Source: Nematostella vectensis (Eukaryota > Cnidaria > Anthozoa > Actiniaria > Edwardsiidae). Taken from it: a stretch of 64,000 nucleotides of DNA. Where the stretch lies: positions 3,037,501 through 3,101,500 of the forward strand of contig NC_064035.1 in the NCBI RefSeq assembly GCF_932526225.1, given 5' to 3'. Below are positions 37,601 to 50,565 of this stretch, piece by piece; the stretch's first letter is position 1, and every line of letters starts with the position of its first letter. The translations under genes were made by a program, and so were the position numbers. Under the pieces are notes generated by a model. The model was not told the DNA's origin, did not search any database, and worked only from the letters and a program-made list of their open reading frames with translations.

Positions 37601-40600
37601 TTACAGATCTTTCCGACTCGTTACCTACGATGTACTTCATCTGTGACTGTCAGCGTCATCAAGAAATTTCTCACCATCAAGTTTGGAATCCCACCAACAC
37701 ATAAGGTTAATACGAATTTCAGATAATTTAAAAGATGATGGTGAAGCACCTTCATGGCTCACTGTGCATGTGGTCCCTAGGTACAGCTTGTGTGGTGCAG
37801 TGTGTTAGTTCATGGCTCACTCTGCATGTGGTCCCTAGGTACAGCTTGTGTGGTGCAGTGTGTTAGTACATGGCTCACTGTGCAGGTGGGTCCCTAGGTA
37901 CAGCTTGTGTGGTGCAGTGTGTTAGTACATGGCTCACTGTGCAAGTGGTCCCTAGGTACAGCTTGTGTGGTGAAGTGTGTTAGTGCCTGGCTCACTGTAC
38001 AGGCGGTCCCTAGGTACAGCTTGTGTGGTGCAGTGTGTTAATGTATGTCTCACTGTGCAGGTGGTCCCTAGGTACAGCTCGTGTGGTGCAGTGTGTTAGT
38101 GCATGGCTCACTGTGTAGGAAGTCCCTAGGTACAGCTTGTGTGATGCAGTGTGCTAGTACATGGCTCACTGTGTACGAAGTCCCTAGGTACAGCTTGTGT
38201 GGTGCAGTGAGTTAGCACATGGCTCACTGTGCAGGTGGTCCCTAGGTACAGCTTGTGTGGTGTAGTGTGTTCGTGTATTGTCACTGTGCAGGTGGTCCCT
38301 AGGAACAGCTTGTGTGGTGCAGTGTGTTAGTGCATGGCTTACTGTGCAGGTGGTCTCAGATGTACAACTTGTGTGATGCATTGCATTAGTGCATGGCTCA
38401 CTGTGCAGGTAGTCCCTAGGTACAGCTTGTGTGGTGCAGTGTGTTAGTGCATGGCTCACTGTGCAGGTGGTCCCTAGGTACAGCTTGTGTGGTGCAGTGT
38501 GTTAGTGCATAGCTCACTGTGCAGGTGGTCCCTAGGTACAGCTTGTGTGGTGCAGTGTGTTAGTGCATGGCTCACTGTGCAGGTGGTCCCTAGGTACAGC
38601 TTGTGTGGTGCAGTGTGTTAGTGCATGGCTCACTGTGCAAGTGGTCCCTAGGTACAGCTTGTGTGGTGCAGTGTGTTAGTGCATGGCTAACTGTGCAGGT
38701 GGTCCCTAGGTACAGCTTGTGTAGTGCAGCGTGTTAGTACATGGCTCACTGTACTGGTGGTCCCTAGATACAGCTTGTGTGGTGCAGTGTGTTAGTACAT
38801 GTCTCACTGTGCAGGTGGTCCCTAGGTACAGCTTGTGTGGTTTAGTGTGTTGGTACATGGCTCACTGTGCAGGTTGTCCCTAGGTACAGCTTGTGTGGTG
38901 CAGTGTGTTAGTGCATGGCTCACTGTGCAAGTGGTCCCTAGGTACAGCTTGTGTGGTGCAGTGTGTTAGTGCATGGCTCACTGTGCAAGTGGTCCCTAGG
39001 TACAGCTTGTGTGGTGCAGTGTGTTAGTGCATGGCTCACTGTGCAGGTGGTCCCTAGGTACAGCTTGTGTGGTGTAGTGTGTTGGTGCATGGCTCACTGT
39101 GCAGGTTGTCCCTAGGTACAGCTTGTGTGGTGCAGTGTGTTAGTACATGGCTCACTGTGCAGGTGGTCCCTAGGTACAGCTCGTGTGGTGCAGTGTGCTA
39201 GTACATGGCTCACTGTGTAGGAAGTCCCTAGGTACAGCTTGTGTGGTGAAGTGTGTTAGTGCATGGCTCACTGTGCAGGTGGTTTCTAGGTACAGCTTGT
39301 GTGGTGCAGTGTGTTAGTGCATGGCTCACTGTGCAGGTGGTCCCTAGGTACAGCTCGTGTGGTGCAGTGTGCTAGTACATGGCTCACTGTGTAGGGAGTC
39401 CCTAGGTACAGCTTGTGTGATGCAGTGTGCTAGTACATGGCTCACTGTTTAGGAAGTCCCTAGATACAGCTTGTGTGGTGCAGTATGCTAGTACATGGCT
39501 TACTGTGCAGGTGGTCCCTAGATACAGCTTGTGTGGTGCAGTATGCTAGTACATGGCTCACTGTGCAGGTGGTCCCTAGGTACAGCTCGTGTGGTGCAGT
39601 GTGTTAGTGCATGGCTCACTGTGTACGAAGTCCCTAGGTACAGCTTGTGTGATGCAGTGTGCTAGTACATGGCTCACTGTGTACGAAGTCCCTAGGTACA
39701 GCTTGTGTGGTGCAGTGAGTTAGCACATGGCTCACTGTGCAGGTGGTCCCTAGGTACAGCTTGTGTGGTGTAGTGTGTTCGTGTATTGTCACTGTGCAGG
39801 TGGTCCCTAGGAACAGCTTGTGTGGTGCAGTGTGTTAGTGCATGGCTTACTGTGCAGGTGGTCTCAGATGTACAACTTGTGTGATGCATTGCATTAGTGC
39901 ATGGCTCACTGTGCAGGTAGTCCCTAGGTACGGCTTCTGTGGTGCAGTGTGTTAGTACATGGCTCACTGTGCAGGTGGTCCCTAGGTACAGCTTGTGTGG
40001 TGCAGTGTGTTAGTGCATGGCTCACTGTGCAAGTGGTCCCTAGGTACAGCTTGTGTGGTGCAGTGTGTTAGTGCATGGCTCACTGTGCAAGTGGTCCCTA
40101 GGTACAGCTTGTGTGGTGCAGTGTGTTAGTGCATGGCTCACTGTGCAAGTGGTCCCTAGGTACAGCTTGTGTGGTGCAGTGTGTTAGTGCATGGCTCACT
40201 GTGCAGGTGGTCCCTAGGTACAGCTTGTGTGGTGTAGTGTGTTGGTGCATGGCTCACTGTGCAGGTTGTCCCTAGGTACAGCTTGTGTGGTGCAGTGTGT
40301 TAGTACATGGCTCACTGTGCAGGTGGTCCCTAGGTACAGCTTGTGTGGTGCAGTGTGTTAGTGCATGGCTCACTGTGCAGGTGGTCCCTAGGTACAGCTC
40401 GTGTGGTGCAGTGTGCTAGTACATGGCTCACTGTGTAGGAAGTCCCTAGGTACAGCTTGTGTGATGCAGTGTGCTAGTACATGGCTCACTGTTTAGGAAG
40501 TCCCTAGATACAGCTTGTGTGGTGCAGTATGCTAGTACATGGCTTACTGTGCAGGTGGTCCCTAGATACAGCTTGTGTGGTGCAGTGTGTTAGTGCATGG

Positions 40601-43600
40601 CTCACTGTGCAGGTGGTCCCTAGGTACAGCTCGTGTGGTGCAGTGTGTTAGTGCATGGCTCACTGTGTACGAAGTCCCTAGGTACAGCTTGTGTGATGCA
40701 GTGTGCTAGTACATGGCTCACTGTGTACGAAGTCCCTAGGTACAGCTTGTGTGGTGCAGTGAGTTAGCACATGGCTCACTGTGCAGGTGGTCCCTAGGTA
40801 CAGCTTGTGTGGTGTAGTGTGTTCGTGTATTGTCACTGTGCAGGTGGTCCCTAGGAACAGCTTGTGTGGTGCAGTGTGTTAGTGCATGGCTTACTGTGCA
40901 GGTGGTCTCAGATGTACAACTTGTGTGATGCATTGCATTAGTGCATGGCTCACTGTGCAGGTAGTCCCTAGGTACGGCTTCTGTGGTGCAGTGTGTTAGT
41001 ACATGGCTCACTGTGCAGGTGGTCCCTAGGTACAGCTTGTGTGGTGCAGTGTGTTAGTGCATGGCTCACTGTGCAACTGGTCCCTAGGTACAGCTTGTGT
41101 GGTGCAGTGTGTTAGTGCATGGCTCACTGTGCAAGTGGTCCCTAGGTACAGCTTGTGTGGTGCAGTGTGTTAGTGCATGGCTCACTGTGCAAGTGGTCCC
41201 TAGGTACAGCTTGTGTGGTGCAGTGTGTTAGTGCATGGCTCACTGTGCAGGTGGTCCCTAGGTACAGCTTGTGTGGTGTAGTGTGTTGGTGCATGGCTCA
41301 CTGTGCAGGTTGTCCCTAGGTACAGCTTGTGTGGTGCAGTGTGTTAGTACATGGCTCACTGTGCAGGTGGTCCCTAGGTACAGCTTGTGTGGTGCAGTGT
41401 GTTAGTGCATGGCTCACTGTGCAGGTGGTCCCTAGGTACAGCTCGTGTGGTGCAGTGTGCTAGTACATGGCTCACTGTGTAGGAAGTCCCTAGGTACAGC
41501 TTGTGTGATGCAGTGTGCTAGTACATGGCTCACTGTTTAGGAAGTCCCTAGATACAGCTTGTGTGGTGCAGTATGCTAGTACATGGCTTACTGTGCAGGT
41601 GGTCCCTAGGTACAGCTTGTGTGGTGCAGTGTGTTAGTGCAGTGCTCATTGTGCAGGTGGTCCCTAGGTACAGCTTGTGTGGTGTAGTGTGTTCGTGCGT
41701 TGTTCACTGTGCAGGTTGTCCCTAGGTACAGCTTGTGTGGTACAGTGTGTTAGTGCATGGCTCACTGTGCAGGTGGTCCCTAGGTACGGCTTGTGTGGTG
41801 CAGTGTGTTAGTGCATGGCTCCCTGTGCAGGTGGTCCCTAGGTACAACTTGTGTGGTGAAGTGTGTTAGTGCATGGCTCATTGTGCAGGTGGTCCCTAGG
41901 TACAGCTAGAGCACGGCTCATTCCAGGGTGAGATTCTATCGTCAATAGTCTCTTGACAGCAGTGGGTAGTTTCTTGGTGTTACGCAGCACCAGCACCAAA
42001 AACACAATGGAAAAAAATCCAAAAACAAAGACCTTAGAACGAGCCAATGAAATAAAGTAGAAAGGCCTTGAGAACCAAAAATCAAAGCTCCCCGTAACAC
42101 CAAGTGGGCAGTGATTTAAAATATTCTTGTTGCGATTTCCAGTCTGAGCTGATTCGATCAGATGAGATACTTGATGATAATCTGACTATGAAGGAGCTGA
42201 CGCGGATCTATGGGATCTTCTCCAAGGTGAGCACTCTACCCCATCTCTGAATAAGCAACTTGGACAATTTTTTCCAGACAACTTTTTTTCAGTCAGTATT
42301 AGCTGGATATTAGAGATCTTTGTACCAACACCGCGCTGTGTTACGCTTTGCCCTTTTACAATCGCTTTCTGTTCTAGTCGCACTTGGATCTGTAGTACTT
42401 CATTCATGTCGCCTTCTATTCTAGTCGCACTTGGATCTGCAGTACTTATTCATGCCGCCTTCTATTCTAGTCGCACTTGGATCTGCAGTACTTATTCGTG
42501 TCTCCTATTCTTGTCGCACTTGGATCTGTAGTACTTCATTCATGTCGCCTTCTATTCTAGTCGCACTTGGATCTGCAGTTCTTATTCGTGTCTCCTATTC
42601 TTGTCGCACTTGGATCTGCAGTACTTATTCATGTCGCCTTCTATTCTAGTCACACTTGGATCTGCAGTACTTATTCGTGTCTCCTATTCTTGTCGCACTT
42701 GGATCTGTAGTACTTCATTCATGTCGCCTTCTATTCTAGTCGCACTTGGATCTGCAGTACTTATTCATGTCGCCTTCTATTCTAGGCGCACTTAAATCTG
42801 CAGTACTTATTCATGTCGCCTTCTATTCTAGTCGCACTTGGATCTGCAGTACTTATTCATGTCGCCTTCTATTCTAGGCGCACTTGGATCTGCAGTACTT
42901 ATTCATGTCGGTGAAGGATGACGATTACGAGGCGGAGCAGGAGGCCAAGAGGCAAAAGCTCGCGCATGCGGAGCGACAGCGGGAGCTGTATTTATTGTAC
43001 CAGAAGCAGCAACAACGACGACGGGAACTAGAGAGAGAAGAACAAGGACGCGAACAGCGCGAACTGGACACGAGCGGCTCACCGGCACATGTACGTTCAG
43101 TAGACTAAATATGGTAATCAGGGGGCCTGGATCCTAGTAGGACATGTAAGAGTTTTATCTGTGGATAACTCCTTATTAGGTCGCTTATTCTTAGACAAAT
43201 CTTCTGCAAACGATAATGTTTTTCATGGTTAACAATTGTTTCACTTTCTAAGAACTCAGATTCTTTCTAGGAATCTGGTCAAATGTTCTGGGGCTTTTCG
43301 TTTTTTTTTTTTTTTTTTTTCATTTTTGGCTTCCTGTGGCATGAAAGAGCGGGGCCCTGGAAGGGAGGGAGGGAGATTTCTTTTTGCCCCCCCCCTCCCC
43401 TCTTGAATTGGGCTTTCCTATACCAACCCGTACATTTTACACCATTTTCATCTGACTATCATCATTTTTCGTCAGTTGCCTCTGTTATTCTGCCGTTCTA
43501 TTTTCAGGAGCTGGTTCATAAACTTTCGAGCAAAAAGCGCAAACGTGTTTCGGGAGGTCACCAAAAACCGTCTAAACACAAACCAGGAAATACTGGGCTA

Positions 43601-44197
43601 ACAACACAACCTGGATGTACCCGGATACCAACACAAGCGGGAGATACTGGGATACCAACACAAGTGGGAGATACTGAGATTCCAACAGAAGCGGGAGATA
43701 CTAGGATACCAACACAAGTGGGAGATACTGGGATACCAACACAAGCGGGATATACTGGGATACCAACACAAGCGGGAGATACTGTGATACCAACACAAGC
43801 GGGAGATACTAGGATACCAACACAAGCGGGAGATACTGGGGAAAACTGGGCAAAAAATCAATTGGAGTGTACTGGGGCGAGACAACGAGTGGAAGAGACT
43901 GGGGCGAGACAAAAAGGAGACACCGAGGATGTGGGACTTGCGATATACGTCAACAAGCAAAACATTCAGAAGCAAGAACTTAATGACGGACCTAAAGATG
44001 ACGACATCAAAATCACTACAGACGGTCTGGGGACTTGGCCACTAGGATGCGATTCAGAATCCTCTAGCACGAAAGAGAACAATGCCTTGATTGACAACAT
44101 TCCTGTTAACCCGACGACAAACGGTAACCACGGTAACAAGAGGTCACAGGAAATGAACGAAAAACGAGCAGCACAAGAGAAAGTGGAAGTATATTGA
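34661..44197 (+). CDS. PCGF: Polycomb group RING finger protein (BMI1/PCGF2-like), copy A
   Basis: Exons 34661-34766, 34893-34989, 35225-35280, 36065-36124, 36196-36304, 37507-37534, 37607-37705, 42143-42226, 42878-43090 and 43508-44197 join in phase to about 513 residues. The N-terminal C3HC4 RING has C16, C19, C32, H34, C37, C40, C51, C54 within [20 protein letters not shown] and [18 protein letters not shown], as in BMI1 and PCGF2. The RAWUL domain follows ([59 protein letters not shown]). The C-terminus is basic and helical ([17 protein letters not shown]), then a nuclear-signal-like KKRKR and eight 9-residue GDTGIPTQA repeats, absent from vertebrate PCGFs. Family role: with RING1 it forms PRC1, which ubiquitylates histone H2A. 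For exon 9, acceptor CTATTCTAG (start 42878) is preferred over CTGCAG (start 42896); both keep the frame, and the longer form completes the last RAWUL strand. Confidence 0.92.
34960..35155 (+). repeat. 53-bp array on the PCGF exon 2 donor, copy A
   Basis: The exon end ACAAGACGAGACCTTTACTC, AACATTAG|GTACTAGCAGGGG recurs in the intron as ACAAGACCTTTATTAGGAAT, CAG|GTACTTACAGGGG with GT at 35043, then at 35096 (CAAGTACTTGC) and 35151. So the exon tail and 5' splice site are present about four times. Confidence 0.85.
35290..35925 (+). repeat. Short-period array of CGCGTTACATCTCACATCA units in a PCGF intron
   Basis: About thirty 20-bp units based on CACGCGTTACATCTCACAT. The matching position in copy B (57840-58010) has only about nine. 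Many units carry an MluI-like ACGCGT hexamer. It gives long spurious open frames. Confidence 0.85.
37770..41912 (+). repeat. 58-bp satellite in a PCGF intron, about 71 copies, with higher-order structure
   Basis: The unit contains CATGGCTCACTGTGCAGGTG, GTCCCTAGGTACAGCTTGTG and TGGTGCAGTGTGTTAGTG. A distinctive variant block recurs at 38184, 39692 and 40736, at intervals of 1,508 (26 units) and 1,044 (18 units), so large blocks were duplicated within the array. The same intron in copy B has about 14 units. Confidence 0.93.
42375..42923 (+). repeat. 46-bp array on the PCGF exon 9 acceptor, copy A (about 12 units)
   Basis: Each unit consists of 13 intron bases CCTTCTATTCTAG followed by 33 bases that equal the start of exon 9 (TCGCACTTGGATCTGCAG, TACTTATTCATGTCG). 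The last unit leads directly into exon 9 coding sequence (GTGAAGGATGACGATTACG). Some units have TCCTATTCTTG instead of CTATTCTAG. Confidence 0.92.
43627..43840 (+). repeat. 27-bp coding repeat in PCGF copy A, 8 units
   Basis: In-frame 9-residue repeats of the consensus GDTGIPTQA, with substitutions (IPTQV, IPTEA, GYTG, GDTV). The DNA unit is 27 bp, so all three frames of both strands stay open. Confidence 0.92.
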
Positions 44198-45427
44198 GTT
44201 GCATGACTTTACTATGTGTAGATATATTTGTTTCTATAAATTCGAAAAGAATTTCTGTTTGGGATTGTATATAGGTCAGATTAACGGCATTGTTAAGTAC
44301 TTCTTAGCTAAATGTCTTTGTTGGGACGGCTGTTACCAGTAGTACTTGCTCGCCTCTTTGATCCCGAGATAGCAAAGGTGCTTTTTGTGCAGTACCCTCA
44401 CTTCCTCTTTGTTTCTCCTTGTCACACCCATAGAAGGACGGGGGGAGGGGGGATGATTTTGGGAGGGGGAGAGAAGGGGTTGGACTGGTTATTGAATAAC
44501 CAGTCTTCGTTTCGTTTGGCTTGAATTAGACTTCCGAAAGGTTAATTCAATTTGAGTTAATCAATAATGAATAATGTCTTTACATTTCAATGGATTGTGT
44601 ACCTCAATTACAAACACTATTAATCAATATTCATTTTAATTATACATTCAATACAATAAAATATACAATTTTATTTATCTCGGTAACCTATACAAAAAGT
44701 GCATTGCTGCTTAAGTCGATTCTGTTTCGAACATGAACCTCGATGACTACGCAACACCTATTGATGAAATGCCAGATTTTTTGTAAAAACGACTAGTAGT
44801 CTTGAACCTTTCTTCATACCATAGAGCTCTGATATGATTAGATTTTGAGACGTTAAAGTTTATAAAATCGATAGCCATATAATCAAAGCTAAGGTATATT
44901 CTGCTTAAGTGTTCGAAATGAAATTCTCATCGACGCCAAGGAGGTTTATCTACCAGGAAGAGGAGTCCTGCAACAAAATACAAATGACGTTATGTCGCAC
45001 ACGTCAATCACAAAGCTGGTAATGCTTTTCTCTTTGGCGCCCATTTGGTTCACAAGTGCAACTGAATTTCGATAACTACAGCCCGGGGATGGGTGGTTCT
45101 TGTTTTTCCGCCCTTCCTTCGTGCTACCTCAAAGAATTCTACCTCTTTTTTTATAAATACTCCCAAAGTCAAAATAAGTATAATACAGTGTAGTACGATA
45201 ATGTCATTTAAAAATTCTACTTTAAACTTTTACTTTAAAGGGAACATATCTTTGAGTCAGAAAGTTTTAGTTATTGGGAACAGAACACATAAGTCTAGTA
45301 AGTGAAAGAAGCAAATTCAAAGAAAACTTGTTCGAGTTACAACTGGTTTGATGATATTTTGCTTTTAAGGAATTAAATGTAACAATGTTTTGGTTACACA
45401 ACTGTTGGAATTTTCAGGGTTCCGCAT
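44198..45427. other. PCGF copy A 3' flank
   Basis: AT-rich; candidate polyadenylation signal AATAAA at about 44655 (AATACAATAAAATATAC). No coding feature recognised. Confidence 0.5.
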
Positions 45428-48268
45428 GTCATACCAGATATATTGTCTAGTACAATACAGCGTGTACTGCATGCCGGGTGTTCTAATACCAGATATATTG
45501 TCTAGTACGGTACAGCGCGTACTGCATGCCGGGTGTTCTAATACCAGATATATTGTCTAGTACAATACAGCGTGTACTGCATGCCGGGTGTTCTAATACC
45601 AGATATATTGTCTAGTACGGTACAGCGCGTACTGCATGCCGGGTGTTCTAATACCAGATATATTGTCTAGTACAGTACGGTGCGTACTGCATGCCGGGTG
45701 TTCTAATACCAGATATATTGTCTAGTACAGTAGAGCGCGTACTGCATGCCGGGTGTTCTAATACCAGATATATTGTCTAGTACAGTAGAGCGCGTACTGC
45801 ATGCCGGGTGTTCTAATACCAAATATATTGTCTAGTACTGTACAGCGCGAACTGCATGCCGGGTGTTCTAATACAAGATATATTGTCTAGTACAGTACGG
45901 CGCGTACTGCATGCCGGGTGTTCTAATACCAAATATATTGTCTAGTACAATACAGCGTGTACTGCATGCCGGGTGTTCTAATACCAGATATATTGTCTAG
46001 TACAATACAGCGCGTACTGCATGCCGGGTGTTATAATACCAGATACATTGTCTAGTACAGTCCAGCGCGTACTGCATGCCGGGTGTTATAATACCAGATA
46101 TATTGTCTAGTACAGTACAGCGCGTACTGCATGCCGGGTGTTCTAATACAAGATATATTGTCTAGTACTGTACAGCGCGTACTGCATGCCGGGTGTTCTA
46201 ATACCAGATATATTGTCTAGTACAATACAGCGCGTACTGCATGCCGGGTGTTCTAATACCAGATATATTGTCTAGTACAGTACAGCGCGAACTGCATGCC
46301 GGGTGTTCTAATACCAGATATATTGTCTAGTACAGTACAGCGCGTACTGCATGCCGGGTGTTCTAATACCAGATATATTGTCTAGTACAGTACAGCGCGA
46401 ACTGCATGCCGGGTGTTCTAATACCATATATATTGTCTAGTACAATACAGCGCGAACTGCATGCCGGGTGTTCTAATACCAGATATATTGTCTAGTACAG
46501 TACAGCGCGAACTGCATGCCGGGTGTTCTAATACCAGATATATTGTCTAGTACAGTATAGCGCGTACTGCATGCCGGGTGTTCTAATACCAGATATATTG
46601 TCTAGTACAGTACAGCGCGAACTGCATGCCGGGTGTTCTAATACCAGATATATTGTCTAGTACAGTACAGCGCGAACTGCATGCCGGGTGTTCTAATACC
46701 ATATATATTGTCTAGTACAATACAGCGCGAACTGCATGCCGGGTGTTCTAATACCAGATATATTGTCTAGTACAGTATAGCGCGTACTGCATGCCGGGTG
46801 TTCTAATACCAGATATATTGTCTAGTACAGTACAGCGCGAACTGCATGCCGGGTGTTCTAATACCAGATATATTGTCTAGTACAATACAGCGCGTACTGC
46901 ATGCCGGGTGTTCTAATACCAGATATATTGTCTAGTACAGTCCAGCGCGTACTGCATGCCGGGTGTTCTGATACCAGATATATTGTCTAGTACAGTATAG
47001 CGCGTACTGCATGCCGGGTGTTCTAATACCAGATATATTGTCTAGTACAGTACAGCGCGTACTGCATGCCGGGTGTTCTAATACCAGATATATTGTCTAG
47101 TACAGTATAGCGCGAACTGCATGCCGGGTGTTCTAATACCAGATATATTGTCTAGTACAGTACAGCGCGAACTGCATGCCGGGTGTTCTAATACCATATA
47201 TATTGTCTAGTACAATACAGCGCGAACTGCATGCCGGGTGTTCTAATACCAGATATATTGTCTAGTACAGTACAGCGCGAACTGCATGCCGGGTGTTCTA
47301 ATACCAGATATATTGTCTAGTACAGTATAGCGCGTACTGCATGCCGGGTGTTCTAATACCAGATATATTGTCTAGTACAGTACAGCGCGAACTGCATGCC
47401 GGGTGTTCTAATACCAGATATATTGTCTAGTACAGTACAGCGCGAACTGCATGCCGGGTGTTCTAATACCATATATATTGTCTAGTACAATACAGCGCGA
47501 ACTGCATGCCGGGTGTTCTAATACCAGATATATTGTCTAGTACAGTATAGCGCGTACTGCATGCCGGGTGTTCTAATACCAGATATATTGTCTAGTACAG
47601 TACAGCGCGAACTGCATGCCGGGTGTTCTAATACCAGATATATTGTCTAGTACAATACAGCGCGTACTGCATGCCGGGTGTTCTAATACCAGATATATTG
47701 TCTAGTACAGTCCAGCGCGTACTGCATGCCGGGTGTTCTGATACCAGATATATTGTCTAGTACAGTATAGCGCGTACTGCATGCCGGGTGTTCTAATACC
47801 AGATATATTGTCTAGTACAGTACAGCGCGTACTGCATGCCGGGTGTTCTAATACCAGATATATTGTCTAGTACAGTATAGCGCGAACTGCATGCCGGGTG
47901 TTCTAATACCAGATATATTGTCTAGTACAGTATAGCGCGAACTGCATGCCGGGTGTTCTAATACCAGATATATTGTCTAGTACAGTACAGCGCGAACTGC
48001 ATGCCGGGTGTTCTAATACCAGATATATTGTCTAGTACAGTATAGCGCGTACTGCATGCCGGGTGTTCTAATACCAGATATATTGTCTAGTACAGTAGAG
48101 CGCGTACTGCATGCCGGGTGTTCTAATACCAGATATATTGTCTAGTACAGTACAGCGCGTACTGCATGCCGGGTGTTCTAATACCAGATATATTGTCTAG
48201 TACAATACAGTGTGTACTGCATGCCGGGTGTTCTAATACCAGATATATTGTCTAGTACAGTACTGCCA
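45428..48268. repeat. 55-bp satellite, about 52 copies, with a 770-bp higher-order repeat
   Basis: The unit contains ATACCAGATATATTGTCTAG, TACAGTACAGCGCGTACTGC and ATGCCGGGTGTTCTA. Variant units are ordered: TACAGTCCAGC followed by GTTCTGATACC occurs at 46941 and 47711, and ATACCATATATATTG units are also spaced by 770 bases (14 units). It lies between the two PCGF copies, outside any gene seen. Confidence 0.93.
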
Positions 48269-49679
48269 GCCGGGTGTTCTACTTACGTGTATTGTGAAAG
48301 TGATGGATCAAATGATGTTTTTACGCCGAATCGCTCCTTGTTCATTCTAAACATCTCTTCGGGATCAAAACACTTGAATTTTCTCTAAGAAATATACAAA
48401 ATGTGAAAAATATATAGTTAGAATTTGACGGCGTGTGATGTTGTATGTAATCCTCATGGGAATGCATTTATCAATACCCCTTGCATTGCCTCTACCAATT
48501 AAAAAAACACGAAAGCTGAAAACATGATGATTAGCTGTGAATTCTCTCAATTTTTTCAATTCAATTTTTTATTTCTTTTCAATTTCACATTAGTGGTTAC
48601 TCAACCCGAAAAAGGCGTAGCTAATCGAGGTGGGTTGAGTTTTAAATATATAGGAACATGCACATTTAAAACTGGTTTAAAGAATTCTTTGAATGCTATT
48701 TCATGTGACGTCTTACCGCTGTTGGCTGTGGCTTTCACTCCATGAGCGAAGAAGCATGAATACTTGCGTCTGGTGTCCAACGCTAATCAAATATAAAAAA
48801 AAAATAAGCCATGAAGATACGAGCAGCCAACCACGGGGAACCCAGACAAAAGCCTGGTTATCATGCGAAGATGGATTGTAATGATTTACATTACCTGAAG
48901 AACACGCTCCTTGCTCCCGCCCGTGTTTACTTTGCGATCACTGATTTGCGTGTCGGTTTTGAAACCTGATTAGAGGATTTGAGTTTTTTTGATTAAGAGA
49001 ACAAAACGCGTCGGCAGATGATGGCTGCACTTGAATAGTGTCACGTCATAGAAACCTATTCTGATGACTCATGAAAATCCACTTTTTTGTAGTACTCCTA
49101 TGATAGATTTTCGATAAGGCCAGTCCTCATGATAGTTATAATCATTATAATCATCGTCGTCTTCTTCACTGTTGTCGTCTTGATCATCAGCGCTTTGTCG
49201 TCATCATAATCGAGATCATCCTTTATCATATCACCACCATCATTACCGACTATGATCAGTCCATTAATCACCACCATCATTACCGACTATGATCAGTCCA
49301 TTAATCGCCACCATCATTACCGACTATGATCAGTCCAACTAAAGGGAGCGAGAGTGAGCAAGATATACGGACTTGAGCGAGACAGTGCTGAATAACGTAT
49401 GCGCGTGTTCTGGCGAAAACAAACAAAATCTCAGTGTTGAATCGTTCGAGTAAAGGTACGAAAGGCTGACTTCGGTTGCTGTTTTGACTTACTGTACAGC
49501 ATTAAAACCATACTGTACAAAAGATGACAGATTTGTTTGATAATGATAATTTAGCCTTAGATTTGATCTAGTTTTCTTAGCATTCGCCAAAATGTGACAG
49601 TTCGCCGGTAAAACGCCGCCATTTCAAAACAAAAAGGCTGGTTTAACCGCGAGGTACTGGAACTAGACTCAGCACTGTA
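48269..49679. other. Intergenic, no gene supported
   Basis: Only short low-complexity open frames. 49257-49333 is a 40-bp near-tandem repeat (CACCACCATCATTACCGACT, ATGATCAGTCCATTAAT). Confidence 0.5.
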
Positions 49680-50565
49680 CTTGAGCGAAAAACTGAGAAC
49701 TGGCGTGAGCAAAGGGGAGCCAGGGTGAGCAAGATATATGGACTTGAGCGTAAAACTGAGAATTGGGGTGAGCAAAGGGGAGCCAGGGTGAGCAAGATAT
49801 ATGGACTTGAGCGAAAAACTGAGAACTGGGGTGAGCATAGGGGAGCGAGGGTGAGAAAGATATATGGACTTGAGCGAAAAACTGAGAACTGGGGTGAGCA
49901 TAGGGGAGCCAGGGTGAGCAAGATATATGGACTTGAGCGAAATACTGAGAACTGGGGTGAGCAAAGGGTAGCCAGGGTGATCAAGATATATGGACTTGAG
50001 CGAAATACTGAGAACTGGGGTGAGCAAAGGGGAGCCAGGGTGAGAAAGATATATGGACTTGAGCGAAAAACTGAGAACTGGGGTGAGCAAAGGGGAGCCA
50101 GGGTGAGCAAGATATATGGACTTGAGCGAAAAACTGAGAACTGGGGTGAGCAAAGGGGAGCGAGAGTGAGCAAGATATATGGACTTGAGCGAAAAACTGA
50201 GAACTGGGGTGAGCAAAGGGGAGCTAGGGTGATCAAGATATATGGACTTGAGCGAAATACTGAGAACTGGGGTGAGCATAGGGGAGCCAGGGTGAGCAAG
50301 ATGTATGGACTTGAGCGAAAAACTGAGAACTGGGGTGAGCAAAGGGAAGCCAGGGTGAGCAAGATATATGGACTTGAGCGAAATACTGAGAACTGGGGTG
50401 AGCAAAGGGGAGCGAGAGTGAGCAAGATATATGGACTTGGCCGAAAAACTGAGAACTGGGGTGAGCAAAGGAGAGCGAGGGTGATCAAGATATATGGACT
50501 TGACCGAAAAACTGAGAACTGGGGTGAGCATAGGGGAGCTAGTATGAGCAAAGATTATGGAATTG
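49680..50565. repeat. 63-bp minisatellite, about 14 copies
   Basis: The unit holds GAGCAAGATATATGGACTTG, AGCGAAAAACTGAGAACTGG and GGTGAGCAAAGGGGAGCCAG. Since 63 is a multiple of three and the unit lacks stops in several frames, it produces three overlapping open frames of 285-348 codons. Related single units occur at about 26384-26455, at 49345-49385 and inverted at about 27785-27825. Confidence 0.92.

Larger units (their letters stand above)
32600..44560 (+). repeat. Segmental duplication, copy A (PCGF gene plus 2 kb upstream)
   Basis: From about 32610 (TTTTCACTATGCAAATACGA) this region runs parallel to that from about 54976 (GTTTTCACACTATGCAAATG), in the same orientation. It includes about 2 kb upstream (shared GGGAGAGTCTGGGTC, GGTTAATCGATAACAGTGAA, AAACCACCGGTC) and the whole PCGF gene. 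Start codons are 22,326 bases apart. Differences are mainly indels and array length. Confidence 0.9.

Noticed and set aside
38184-41011. Three identical 91-codon minus-strand frames
   Set aside because: Copies of the same block of the 58-bp satellite; evidence for higher-order duplication, not for a gene family.
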